Under the pieces are notes generated by a model, which saw only the letters and a program-made list of their open reading frames with translations, ran no database searches and was not told where the DNA came from. This document shows, piece by piece, positions 8,903-17,956 of a DNA stretch of 64,000 bases; the stretch's first letter is position 1, and every line of letters starts with the position of its first letter. The position numbers and the translations under genes were made by a program. Where the stretch lies: positions 310,001 to 374,000 of the forward strand of contig CAVRXQ010000001.1 in the NCBI GenBank assembly GCA_963725215.1. Direction: 5' to 3'. Source of the stretch: CAVRXQ01 sp963725215. Lineage in GTDB: Bacteria; Actinomycetota; Acidimicrobiia; Acidimicrobiales; Bog-793.

Positions 8903-9210
8903 TCGAGCGGCTCGACGAAGACGTGCACGGTTCCCCCGCAGGTGAGGCCGACTGCGAACGCCTCCTCATCGGAGTACCCGAAAGTGCACAGGCGTGCCGT
9001 CCCGGACTCAAGCACCTCAAGTGCCGCCGTCACGACGACTCCTTCGACACACCCGCCGGAAATCGACCCCGCGACTTCCCCGTCCGCGGAAACCGCCATC
9101 GCCGCGCCAGGACCACGAGGCGCGGAACCTTCGACGCCGACGACGCGTGCGAGCGCCACCGATTTGCCCGACGCCCGCCAGCGCTCAATGTCTTCGAGAA
9201 CCTCGCGCAT
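8896..9210 (-). CDS. XdhC/CoxI N-terminal domain protein
   Basis: A 104-residue stand-alone CoxI (XdhC N-terminal) domain. It has the GSAPRGPGAAM block near residue 28, the SISGGCVEG signature near 49-57 and a C-terminal CGGTVHVFVEP motif. In many organisms this domain is fused to the Rossmann domain of XdhC; here it is a separate first gene of the operon, overlapping the next gene by 7 bases. It is likely to form a complex with that protein for cofactor delivery. Confidence 0.9.
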   Translation of the reverse strand: MREVLEDIERWRASGKSVALARVVGVEGSAPRGPGAAMAVSADGEVAGSISGGCVEGVVVTAALEVLESGTARLCTFGYSDEEAFAVGLTCGGTVHVFVEPLEW

Positions 9211-9397
9211 TAATCACACCGTAATTTTCTGCCCTACGGGCAACAAGATCGATCCGGGCCCCGACATCGACTCTTACGGAGGGTAGGCGTCTGAATTCGA
9301 GCGTTGTACCACCTGGTGTGGTGCCAAAGCTTTCGGCTGCGCTGCTCGTCGTTCTCGGCGTCTGGTCCGCGCTCTTCGCCAGGAGCGTGAGCTCGAG

Positions 9398-12244
9398 CTA
9401 CGCCGCGTCGTGCTCGAGCCGGTTGCGGCGGGATAGCGCGAGCTCCGCTGCTTCCTCGAGACGAAGCGATGCCCCTCGAGAAAAAAGAGCAGCCGCGCGT
9501 TCGTCGCCGAATTTCGAGCGAAGCTCGGCGAGGAGTTGCTCGAAGCGTCGGCCCTCGCCTCCTCCCGTCCAGAGTTCGCCAACTCTTTCGATGAGTCCCT
9601 GGGCTGCTCCGAGGACGACCGCGGCGCGTTCGAAGTCGCCAAAGTCGGACGCCATCCACGCGCCTAAAAACAAAAAGTAGGAACAGTCCCGAAGGTCTCC
9701 GCTGCGCCGAGCGGTGCGCAGCCCGCGTTCGATGCGCGAGAACGCTCCGGCGGCGTCGCCCTCGTCGAGGAGCAGCCAGGCGAAATTTTCGTCCATCGTC
9801 GCGCCAGTCGAACTCGACAGTTCGAGCTCGAAGCGTTCGGCCTGTTCGAGCCGAGTCCGAGCCGCCTTCAGGTCACCTCGGTCATGCGCGACCACGGACG
9901 AGTTCATCCAGGAGATCATTCGTCCGATGAGCGACCCAGTCCGCTCGCAGACCGCGATGCACTCGGCGTAGATCGCCTCGGCGCGCACAATGTCGCCCCC
10001 GTGCCCCGCCGCGAGTGCCTCGGCGACAAGCGACTGCTCGAGCTCGATCCCGATTCCGATCCGACGCGCACGCTCGACTGCCTCCTCGGCGAATTCCCGA
10101 CCGAGCTCGTGATTACCAGAGAACACGTGTGCGATCGCACTGATTACGAGCGCGCGAGTGAGCAGGCGTTCGTCATCCAGCCCACGAGCCATCTCGACCG
10201 CACGGGTCGACAGTTCGAGGCCGCGGGCAAAGCTTTCGTGCTCCAACGCCAGCGAAACGCTGACCAAGCCCCAGGCGACGAGCAGCGGATCAGCAACGTC
10301 GTCGGGTATGTCGAGGACGGGCAGGATGAACTCGTGGATTTCGACGAGTCGCGTTCGCAACCACCAATACAACCCGAGACAAGCAGCAATACGCAGCAGA
10401 CTGCTCGCGCCATCCGAAGCGGACGCGAAGTATTCGCAGGCGCGGTAGATGTTCGCCTGCTCCGCGTCGAAGACCGCGAACCACGTCGCCTGCCCAGGTC
10501 CTTCTATCGGCTGGCGGGCCTTCTCCGCGAGCGCAAGGAAGTACTCGGCGTGACGACGCTGCAGCGTCTCTGCTTCCTCGGCGTCACCGTCGACAAGTCG
10601 CTCGACTGCGAACTGCCGAATCGTCTCAAGGAGGCGGTACCGCGGCCGATTCGGTTGGAAGTCGGCAATGACGAGGCTCTTGTCAACGAGAGATCCGAGT
10701 CGATCGGTGACGTCGGCTTCGTCCACAGGCCCGCCGACGCACACCGATTCTGCGGCTTCGAGATCAAACCCATCAGAGAACACCGACAGCCTCCGAAGCA
10801 GGGTTTGTTCGATCTCATCGAGCAATGAGTACGACCAGTCGACGGTCGCGCGCAGTGTTTGCTGTCGCTCGAGCGCGTTCCGACTTCCCCCCGTCAGCAG
10901 GCGGAATCGCTGGTCGAGCCTTCCGACGAGCGTCGACAGCGGAAGCGAACGTAGGCGCGCCGCGGCGAGCTCGATCGCTAGAGGCATCCCGTCGAGACGG
11001 CGACAGAGCGTCGCGACGAGGTCGGCCGTGGTCTCATCGAGCTGAATCTCGGCTCCTTGGGCTCGCGACCGTTCGAGAAACAGCTCGATCGCGTCGAAGC
11101 CTTGAAAGGCCGATGAGGACAGCGACGCAGCGTCGTCTCCGGGTGCAGGCAGTGACAGCGAAGGCACGCGATAGACGTGTTCCCCCGCGATGCCGAGGGG
11201 CTCCCGGCTTGTGACGAGGAGATGAACGCTCGGACACGAATTCAGAATCGCGTCCGCGAACTCGGCACTGCCTCGAATCAAGTGTTCGCAATTGTCGAGG
11301 ACGATCAGCACCCGCAATCCGGACAGCACCTCGACCAAACTGTCGAGACCCGGCCTGCCCGGACGGATAGTGATGCCGAGCGTCGACGCGACGGCGTCGA
11401 CGATGGCGTTCTCTTCGCTCAACGCCGCGAGCTCGACGAGCCAGACCCCGTCGCCCGATCCGTCGAGCAGCTCCGCAGCGACTTGCAGGGCGAGTCGAGT
11501 CTTTCCTGAACCGCCCGCGCCGGTCAGTGTGACGAGTCGCTCCGATTCGGCAAGGGATCGAACGTGTTCGATCTCTTCGCGACGGCCGACGAAACGCGCG
11601 GCGAACGCGGGGAGATTGTTCGCAAGTTCGGGATTGTCGAGCGACCGAAGTGGTGGAAATTCGCGCTCGAGGCCATAGAACTCGATTTGGAAAACGCGCT
11701 CTGGTCGGATGAGATCCTTCAGTCGGTGTTCACCAAGGTCTCGGAGCAAGAACGTCGTCGAGTCCGAGTCGCGAAGTAACCCGGCGGCGAGTTCAGAAGC
11801 GATGACCTGGCCGCCGTGCGCCACCGATTCCAAGCGAGCGGCGCGGTTCACCGCCGGACCGAAGTAGTCACCGTGTCGTTCCTCGCAAGCGCCGGTGTGG
11901 ATCGCCATGCGAACGTCGATCGAAATTGGCTCCGGCCAGTCCTCCGATGACACCTTCTTCTGCGCCGTCTCGGCGGCGGCAGCCGCGCTCGGCGCGGTGG
12001 CGAAGGCGGCGCAAAAAGCGTCACCGACGGTTTTAAATACGAATCCGCCCTGCTCCTCGATCGACGTGCGCAGGATCGCGTCGTGTCGTTGTAACGACAT
12101 TTCCATCTGTTCGCGGTGGCGCTCCCAAAGCGCTGTCGATCCGACGATGTCGGTAAAGAGCAGTGTCACCGTTCCACTCGGCCGCTTCGTCTGCAGAGGG
12201 TCCACCCCGTCGAGTTTTGTTCGTCCGGAGCCTCTCTCGCTCAC
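9398..12244 (-). CDS. Class III adenylate/guanylate cyclase fused to STAND (NB-ARC-like) ATPase and TPR-like repeats
   Basis: A 948-residue signalling protein with a GTG start. Residues 23-185 form a class III cyclase domain with metal-binding aspartates in FTDIVGST (Asp32) and VGDAF (Asp75). A P-loop ATPase follows, with Walker A GAGGSGKT at 242-249 and Walker B VLIVLDN at 312-318. The rest is helical, TPR-like sequence. Similar cyclase-ATPase proteins are common in mycobacteria and often end in a LuxR helix-turn-helix; none is visible at this C-terminus, so output may be through cAMP/cGMP or protein contacts. It is divergent from the methyltransferase gene, with 26 bases between starts. Ligand unknown. 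Confidence 0.9.
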   Translation of the reverse strand: MSERGSGRTKLDGVDPLQTKRPSGTVTLLFTDIVGSTALWERHREQMEMSLQRHDAILRTSIEEQGGFVFKTVGDAFCAAFATAPSAAAAAETAQKKVSSEDWPEPISIDVRMAIHTGACEERHGDYFGPAVNRAARLESVAHGGQVIASELAAGLLRDSDSTTFLLRDLGEHRLKDLIRPERVFQIEFYGLEREFPPLRSLDNPELANNLPAFAARFVGRREEIEHVRSLAESERLVTLTGAGGSGKTRLALQVAAELLDGSGDGVWLVELAALSEENAIVDAVASTLGITIRPGRPGLDSLVEVLSGLRVLIVLDNCEHLIRGSAEFADAILNSCPSVHLLVTSREPLGIAGEHVYRVPSLSLPAPGDDAASLSSSAFQGFDAIELFLERSRAQGAEIQLDETTADLVATLCRRLDGMPLAIELAAARLRSLPLSTLVGRLDQRFRLLTGGSRNALERQQTLRATVDWSYSLLDEIEQTLLRRLSVFSDGFDLEAAESVCVGGPVDEADVTDRLGSLVDKSLVIADFQPNRPRYRLLETIRQFAVERLVDGDAEEAETLQRRHAEYFLALAEKARQPIEGPGQATWFAVFDAEQANIYRACEYFASASDGASSLLRIAACLGLYWWLRTRLVEIHEFILPVLDIPDDVADPLLVAWGLVSVSLALEHESFARGLELSTRAVEMARGLDDERLLTRALVISAIAHVFSGNHELGREFAEEAVERARRIGIGIELEQSLVAEALAAGHGGDIVRAEAIYAECIAVCERTGSLIGRMISWMNSSVVAHDRGDLKAARTRLEQAERFELELSSSTGATMDENFAWLLLDEGDAAGAFSRIERGLRTARRSGDLRDCSYFLFLGAWMASDFGDFERAAVVLGAAQGLIERVGELWTGGGEGRRFEQLLAELRSKFGDERAAALFSRGASLRLEEAAELALSRRNRLEHDAA

Positions 12245-12270
12245 TTCGCGCCGTCGGGCCCCGTGTTCGC

Positions 12271-12957
12271 ATGCTGATCCCGCGGCTGATCAGATTGCAC
12301 GCCGTGCAACAGAAGGTGGATCGCGTCGAGGAACTCCTTCGCCTTGCCCGTTCCGCGACGGGATTCTTCCCGGAGGAGGAAGCGGCGGCGCTCTATCGCC
12401 TCGCAAGGCGGGCGGTGAACATCGGGCCGATCGTCGAAATCGGCGCCTACCTCGGACGTTCCACGTTGTTCCTGGCTGCCGCGGCGGCGGCGGAACGCCG
12501 CGGCGTGGTCTTCAGCGTGGACCACCATCGCGGCTCAGAGGAGATGCAGCAAGGCTGGCCCGATCACGACCCTTCGCTCGTCGACCCCCTTTCCGGAAAG
12601 ATGGACTCGCTTGCACGTTTTCGCGCCGCGATAAAAGGTGCCCGTGCCCAAGATCTCGTCATCACCGTGGTCGGCAACTCGGCGCGCGTCGCATCATCGT
12701 GGAGTTCGCCGGCGGGACTCGTGTTCATTGACGGTGGTCACGGCGAAGACGTCTGCTGGGCCGACTACCAAGGGTGGGCACCCCACGTCGCTCCATCGGG
12801 CTTCTTGGCGTTCCACGACGTTTTCCCGGATCCCGAAGACGGTGGTCGGCCGCCGTTCGAGTGCTTCGAGGACGCCGTCTGTAGCGGACGCTTTCTCGAG
12901 GACGTCGAAGCGGGAAACGGGAGTCTGCGGGTCGTCCTCAGGCCGCCGATCCGGTAA
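12271..12957 (+). CDS. Class I SAM-dependent methyltransferase (Methyltransf_24-like)
   Basis: A 228-residue protein with a Rossmann methyltransferase core: VEIGAYLGRST near residue 55 is the SAM-binding motif I, VFSVDHH is motif II, and LVFIDGGHG near residue 150 is the strand 4 acidic motif. The ATG at 12271 is chosen because an upstream extension would run into the divergent cyclase gene. The 3' end overlaps the convergent toroid gene by 20 bases. It probably belongs with the glycosyltransferase/methyltransferase/toroid cluster to its right, although it lies on the opposite strand. Substrate not recognisable. Confidence 0.85.
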   Translation: MLIPRLIRLHAVQQKVDRVEELLRLARSATGFFPEEEAAALYRLARRAVNIGPIVEIGAYLGRSTLFLAAAAAAERRGVVFSVDHHRGSEEMQQGWPDHDPSLVDPLSGKMDSLARFRAAIKGARAQDLVITVVGNSARVASSWSSPAGLVFIDGGHGEDVCWADYQGWAPHVAPSGFLAFHDVFPDPEDGGRPPFECFEDAVCSGRFLEDVEAGNGSLRVVLRPPIR

Positions 12958-13960
12958 GCGGGCTGAAGATCTGCGTGCTCGGCCCGCCTGAGAGGACGTC
13001 GGCGGCGAGGATCATCGCCGCGGCGGAATACGTGGTCCGCTCGTCGCGGGGATATTCCGAGCACCGTGGTGGGACGACACCCGTCCGGTACGCGCCATCG
13101 CCAGCACGTAAGCCCTGTGCGACAGCCAAGATCCGTCGGGCGCGGGCATCCATCCCGGCGCGAGCGAACGCGACCGCGCACTCCGCGGACTCGGCGGAGG
13201 TGACCCATGCTCCATCCGCGCGACACCTCACGCCGTGGGCGGGATCGAAGAATCGCTCGAGGCTTCCCTCGAGACGCCGGCAGGCGCGATCGGGCTCCAG
13301 CACGCCGCAAAGAACTGGGTAGTACCAATCCATCGCGAAGACAGACTTGTCGAGAAACGTGGACTCGCGAACGGCCACCGACTCGGCGATCGCACGAGCA
13401 GCGCGCAGCCAACGCTCGCGTTGCTCACCGAGCGCGAACGCGAGCGCGACGCCGCAACGAAGGCTCATCACCACGGACGCGCTGGCTGCAAAGAGGCTGT
13501 CCTTGGATCTCGTGCCACCGGGCCCGATCGACCACGGAAGCATCCCTCGGTCGTCTACGAAGCGGACCACGAAGTCGAGCGCACGATCGACGGTCGCGAA
13601 CATCGACCTCGTGAACGATTCATCGCCGGTGGCGAGGTGATAGAGGTGAAGGCCGGTCGCGAGGTACGCGGTGGCGTTCGTGTCCGTGTGAACTTCGAGC
13701 ACCGACCCGTCCTCGGCGTACGCGGCGAACCACGACCCGTTCTCTAGCTGGTGAACATCGAGCCACTCGAACGCCCGTCGCGCCGCGTCGATCTCTCCTG
13801 ACACGGTGAGCGCCATAGCCGCCTCGACGTGGTTCCAGGGATCGAGCCTGCCGCCCCGGTACCACGGGATCGCTCCATCGGCGCGCTGCACCGCGAGGAT
13901 CGTCGAGGCCGTCTCGTCGAGGTCGACCGAGCACCCGACATCGGGCGCGATCGCGCTCAC
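12938..13960 (-). CDS. Prenyltransferase/squalene-cyclase-like alpha/alpha-toroid protein, unknown function
   Basis: A 340-residue protein built of helical pairs with WxxGG- and QxxDGxxPWY-type repeats (for example QRADGAIPWYRGG and QLENGSWFAAY), suggesting an alpha/alpha toroid as in terpene cyclases, prenyltransferase beta subunits or six-hairpin glycosidases. No DDxD or DxDD catalytic motif was seen, so enzyme activity is unproven. The GTG at 13960 is chosen because it overlaps the stop of the upstream methyltransferase gene (GTGA, 13957-13960), giving translational coupling. The order GT4 glycosyltransferase, methyltransferase, toroid suggests a shared pathway, perhaps a glycosylated lipid or polysaccharide. 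Confidence 0.75.
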   Translation of the reverse strand: MSAIAPDVGCSVDLDETASTILAVQRADGAIPWYRGGRLDPWNHVEAAMALTVSGEIDAARRAFEWLDVHQLENGSWFAAYAEDGSVLEVHTDTNATAYLATGLHLYHLATGDESFTRSMFATVDRALDFVVRFVDDRGMLPWSIGPGGTRSKDSLFAASASVVMSLRCGVALAFALGEQRERWLRAARAIAESVAVRESTFLDKSVFAMDWYYPVLCGVLEPDRACRRLEGSLERFFDPAHGVRCRADGAWVTSAESAECAVAFARAGMDARARRILAVAQGLRAGDGAYRTGVVPPRCSEYPRDERTTYSAAAMILAADVLSGGPSTQIFSPLTGSAA

Positions 13961-14670
13961 TGCGGCCGCTCCGCGTAGACGACGAGGCTCTTTCCGATCA
14001 GCGGATTGAGGACCCACTCCAGATAGCGGGTGAGTCGGGGCCGGCGAATGATGTCCCACACCAACAGCCGGTGGTAGGCGCGCACGACGGGATGGTCCTC
14101 CCGATCGACACCGACGACGCAGCGCAGCAACCAGTACGGCGAGTGGAGCGCGTGCTCGTGGTGGCTCCCGAGAACGCGGAGTCCCACTCCTCGTAACAGC
14201 CTGAGGAGGTCGCGGCGCCGGTAGATGCGGATGTGTCCCCCCTCGACCCCGTGATACGCGCTGGAGACTGCCCAGTTAGCGCGCTCGGGGCCAGCGCGCG
14301 GGACCGTAACCGCGACGAGCCCGCCGGGCCGGACGATGCGCGCAACCTCCCGCATCGCCTGGGCATCGTCGCTCAGGTGTTCAAACACCTCGGAGGCGAA
14401 GACGCGATCAAACGACGATGAGGCAAACGGGAGCCGCCCGATGTCGGCGACGACCGCGGCGCGCACAACGGAGCGGTCGATCTCGCCCGCTTCGTCCATC
14501 GCAGCCGTCATTTCGATGACGGAGTCGATTTCTGCCCGGCTCCTGTCGAGCGCGACGACATCTGCGCCGCGCTTTAGCGCAGCGAAGCTGTGGCGCCCCG
14601 AACCGCATCCGAGATCGAGGACACGCAATCCCTTGTCTATCTGCGCACGGTCGAGATCGATCGTCAGCAC
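13957..14670 (-). CDS. Class I SAM-dependent methyltransferase (Methyltransf_11-like)
   Basis: A 237-residue methyltransferase. Motif I is LDLGCGSGRHS near residue 20; the LPFASSSFDRVFASEVFEH block near residue 85 and the RPGGLVAVTVP strand near 120 are typical of Methyltransf_11. The GTG at 14670 is favoured because it lies 3 bases after the stop of the upstream glycosyltransferase and gives a compact N-terminus; an upstream extension would be low-complexity Arg-rich sequence. It is coupled downstream to the toroid gene by a GTGA overlap. Confidence 0.88.
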   Translation of the reverse strand: MLTIDLDRAQIDKGLRVLDLGCGSGRHSFAALKRGADVVALDRSRAEIDSVIEMTAAMDEAGEIDRSVVRAAVVADIGRLPFASSSFDRVFASEVFEHLSDDAQAMREVARIVRPGGLVAVTVPRAGPERANWAVSSAYHGVEGGHIRIYRRRDLLRLLRGVGLRVLGSHHEHALHSPYWLLRCVVGVDREDHPVVRAYHRLLVWDIIRRPRLTRYLEWVLNPLIGKSLVVYAERPQ

Positions 14671-15955
14671 GAACGTTCGCCGATCACGCCGCGGTATTGC
14701 TCGAGCGTGGCCCGTGCGACCCGGTCCCACGAATACCGCTCCGTCGCGCGGGCTCGCCCCGATGCGCCGAGTCGCGCCGCGAGTTCTTCGTCTGCAAGTA
14801 CCTCGGCGATCGCCACGGCCAGCTCGCCCGGGTCGGCCGGGTCGACGACTAGCGCCGCGTCGCGTTCGTCGCCGACGACCTCCGGCAACGCGCCGGCGGC
14901 GGTGACGACGAGGGGGACCGCGCACGACATCGCCTCAATCGCCGGCAGGGAAAAGCCCTCGTAGAGTGAGGGGACGACGGCGACTTGGGCTTGCGCGTAC
15001 CGTCGCACGATCTCCTCGTCTGTTTCTCCACCGACGAATACGACGTGGGCACGAAGATCGAAGCGTTCGATCGCCCGATCCACCGCGCTTCCGTCGCGCA
15101 ACGAACCCACGACAACGAGGTGCGCGTCTTCGCGCTCGGTCCGCAGCTTCGCCAGCGCCTCGATCAAATAGCAGAGGCCCTTCAATGGGACATCCGCGCT
15201 CGCCGTCGTCATGATCCGACCGGGAGCCCTCTTCTCTGCGGCGATCGGGCGCCAGAGCTCCGGATCGACGCCGAGCGGCACGACGGCGACCCGCGACGCG
15301 TCGACACCCATCTCCGAAACGACGTCGTCGCGCGCTGACTCTGAGACGGTGATGACGCGGTCGAGACGACGTGCGACGCGGGACTGCATCTTCGCGAACC
15401 CGTACCAGCGCCTCAGCACGAGCCGACGAAGAGGACCGCTGGCGTGTTTGAGGTCGAGGGCCTTGTCGATCGTCACCGGATGGTGCACCGAGGCGAGCAC
15501 CGGCCAACCCCCGAAGACGAGATCGAGCAGGCCGGTGCCGAGGCCGTGGTTGTCATGGACGAGGTCGAAGTCACCGCGTCGCGCGAAAAGCGCCTCGGCC
15601 GCGCGCCAGAGAACGCGCGAGGCTCCCCGAAGCCGCCGCTCCACATCGTCGCCACCTCGGTGAAGTCGGCGAGCGAGCCGATCTCGCGCATCTTCGGCCG
15701 TCGGAAGGGGTCGGCGTCGCGATACAGATCGAGGCTCGGAACGCGCTCCAAGTCCACGCCAGGCTCGAGCTCGGGATAGGGCTGACCGGAAAAGACCGTG
15801 ACGGAATGTCCCGCCCGAACGAGGGCGCGAGACAAATGGCGCGCGTAGACGCCCTGTCCCCCACAGCGCGGGTTTCCCCGGTAGCACAACAACGCGATCC
15901 TGAGTGCACCCGGGTCTCGAGCACCCCGACGGCGCGCTTCTTCAAGCTCGTGCAC
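14664..15955 (-). pseudogene. GT4 glycosyltransferase, interrupted by one frameshift
   Basis: A GT-B-fold glycosyltransferase of family 4 in two frames. The N-terminal part (from a GTG at 15955 behind a GAGGATC site) begins with LRIALLCYRGNPRCGGQG, a typical GT4 acceptor-domain start, and runs to MWSGGFGEPRAFS. The rest continues in another frame from RAAEALFARRGDFDLVHDNHG, through the nucleotide-binding EGFSLPAIEAM block (E-x7-E), to the stop at 14664. Inserting one base near 15608 restores one continuous ~430-residue protein, so the copy appears to lack one base. Both halves are fully conserved, which favours a recent mutation or a sequence error. It heads the methyltransferase-toroid operon. 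Confidence 0.85.
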
Positions 15956-16082
15956 CAGATGATCCTCACCGCTTCGCCGCTTCGCGGCAAGCGGCACGGC
16001 CCTTCCACGATGCACGACGGCCTCGTTCGCGCGCCGACAGGAAACCCGTCCGCCGCACCGATGTCGGACGACGGGAGCGAGA

Positions 16083-17726
16083 TCAGTGCGTTCCGACGCC
16101 GATCTGGACGGCGCGAACGGCAAGGAGGACGACCGCGATTACGAGGTAGACGCGCAACGCGAGCATCGACCACTTCCGCCCACGCGACCACACAGGACGC
16201 TCCAACAGCGTGAGCGGCGGCATGCGCCACCCTTCACGGTGCGCCCGGGCGAGGCGGTCTTCCTCAGTGACTACACGCTGTCCGTGCAGTCGCCAACCGA
16301 CGATCGTCGCGAACACACCGCCGCCGACGAGCACGACCCCGAGCAAACTCATGACCAAGTCGATGTTGATGCTCGGGAACAAAGTCGTCGCCATCAAGAT
16401 CAATGACAGCGCGATCAGCACCGAGACGATCAAGCCGGCAACGATGTTCAGCCACAGCCGATTCACCCACGGACCGAGCACCTCTTTGTCGTTGCACAAC
16501 AACAGCAAAAAGACGGTGGCACTCGGCAACAAGACGCCGGCGAGAGCCTGGACCGAGGTCGTGATGAGGCCGAGCGGCGCGTGCGGGATCAACACAAAGC
16601 CCGCGGCGAGAGCGACAAGGCCGAAAAAGGTCGCGTAGAAGGTCTTCGCGTCAGAGACGCGCCGGTGCAATGAGTGTTTCATCGAGAAGACGTCTCCGAA
16701 CGCGTACGACGTGGAAAGCGTGACCGCGGCGGCGCCGATGATCGACGCGTTCAGCAACACGATCGCGTAGAGCGTCCCCGCCGAATTGCCGAGCACACGT
16801 TCGAGCGCGTGCGCGACCCCCGCGGCGTTCGTGAAGTGGCCCGCGTACTTGGTGTGCGCGAAGGCGAAACCGGCGGTGGCAACGATCAGCACCGCCCCGA
16901 CGACCGTGACAACCGACCCGATCGCGGTGTCGGCACGCTCGTAATTGATCCACCGCGGAGTGATCCGCTTGTCGACGATGTTCGACTGCTGGAAGAAAAG
17001 CTGCCACGGCGCGACGGTCGTGCCGACGATGGCGATGATGAGAAGCACCGCGGTCGAGGTCACCCCACCTTTGATGCCGGGGATGAACAGGCCGTGCGCA
17101 ACCGGTCCAGGATGTGGGTGGGAGAAGATGACGAGCGGGATAACCAAGAAGTTCGCGACGACGAAGAGAAGCATGAATCGCTCCCAACGCTTAAAGCTCC
17201 CGGTGGCGGTCATCCCCATCAGCACGAGCGCTGTGATCGGGACCGAGACGTCGGCCGAGATCCCGAAGTATCCGAGAGCGAGACCGACGCCGATGAACTC
17301 CGTCATGATCGTGAGGAAGTTCAAAATGAATAGGTCGCCGACACTAAAGGCGCCCCAGAACTTGCCGAAACGCTCGTTGATGAGACGCGCGTGGCCGACA
17401 CCGGTGACAGCGCCGAGGCGGACGACCATCTCCTGGTTGACCATGAGGACGGGAACGAGGAGCGGCAGTACCCAGAGAAGCGACAGCCCGTAGTTCTGCC
17501 CCGCCTGGGAGTAGGTCGCGACGCCACCCGCGTCGTTGTCGCCGACCATCACGATCAGCCCCGGCCCGATGATCGCGAGCAGCGTGAGCAGTCGCGCGCC
17601 CCACCCCCGGCGGGCGCCGGTGTCTTCGACCTTGATCGTCCCGAGAGCACCTTGGATGTCCCCGAGATGTGCCTCGTCCAAGACCGCGGTCTCTCCCGCC
17701 GCGGTCGCATGGTCCTTTACGGCCAT
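16083..17726 (-). CDS. Nramp-related divalent cation (probably Mg2+) transporter
   Basis: A 547-residue membrane protein with about 11 hydrophobic segments and the Nramp (SLC11) fold. The TM1 metal site, DPGN in Mn/Fe transporters, is NDAGG here (in VGDNDAGGVATY), and the TM6 MPH motif is APW (TVAPWQLFFQQS). Replacement of the TM6 methionine by alanine is a reported hallmark of Nramp-related Mg2+ transporters (NRMTs). The mRNA leader carries an M-box Mg2+ riboswitch (17957-18107), and a soluble MgtE_N/CBS protein gene lies two genes upstream. Mg2+ uptake is therefore the best inference; Mn2+ cannot be excluded. The hydrophilic N-terminal ~45 residues are an extension. Confidence 0.9.
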   Translation of the reverse strand: MAVKDHATAAGETAVLDEAHLGDIQGALGTIKVEDTGARRGWGARLLTLLAIIGPGLIVMVGDNDAGGVATYSQAGQNYGLSLLWVLPLLVPVLMVNQEMVVRLGAVTGVGHARLINERFGKFWGAFSVGDLFILNFLTIMTEFIGVGLALGYFGISADVSVPITALVLMGMTATGSFKRWERFMLLFVVANFLVIPLVIFSHPHPGPVAHGLFIPGIKGGVTSTAVLLIIAIVGTTVAPWQLFFQQSNIVDKRITPRWINYERADTAIGSVVTVVGAVLIVATAGFAFAHTKYAGHFTNAAGVAHALERVLGNSAGTLYAIVLLNASIIGAAAVTLSTSYAFGDVFSMKHSLHRRVSDAKTFYATFFGLVALAAGFVLIPHAPLGLITTSVQALAGVLLPSATVFLLLLCNDKEVLGPWVNRLWLNIVAGLIVSVLIALSLILMATTLFPSINIDLVMSLLGVVLVGGGVFATIVGWRLHGQRVVTEEDRLARAHREGWRMPPLTLLERPVWSRGRKWSMLALRVYLVIAVVLLAVRAVQIGVGTH

Positions 17727-17956
17727 GCCCGTCGACCTCCCGTCGTGTCGGACGTCACGCTTGCAGTGGTGCGCGCACGCCCGAGGAGGCCAACCCGGTC
17801 GCCCGAGCCGCTACATCTTCCGAGGCGTGCGCCGTCGTCGTTCAGACGAACTTGAACCGGCGCTCAGCGGTGCTCCTTCATCAGGCCCAAAGGGAGCCGC
17901 CCACGGGGTGGCGTCCGAATGGGCACGGACCGCCGTGGCTAGCGCCTCGGCGCACC

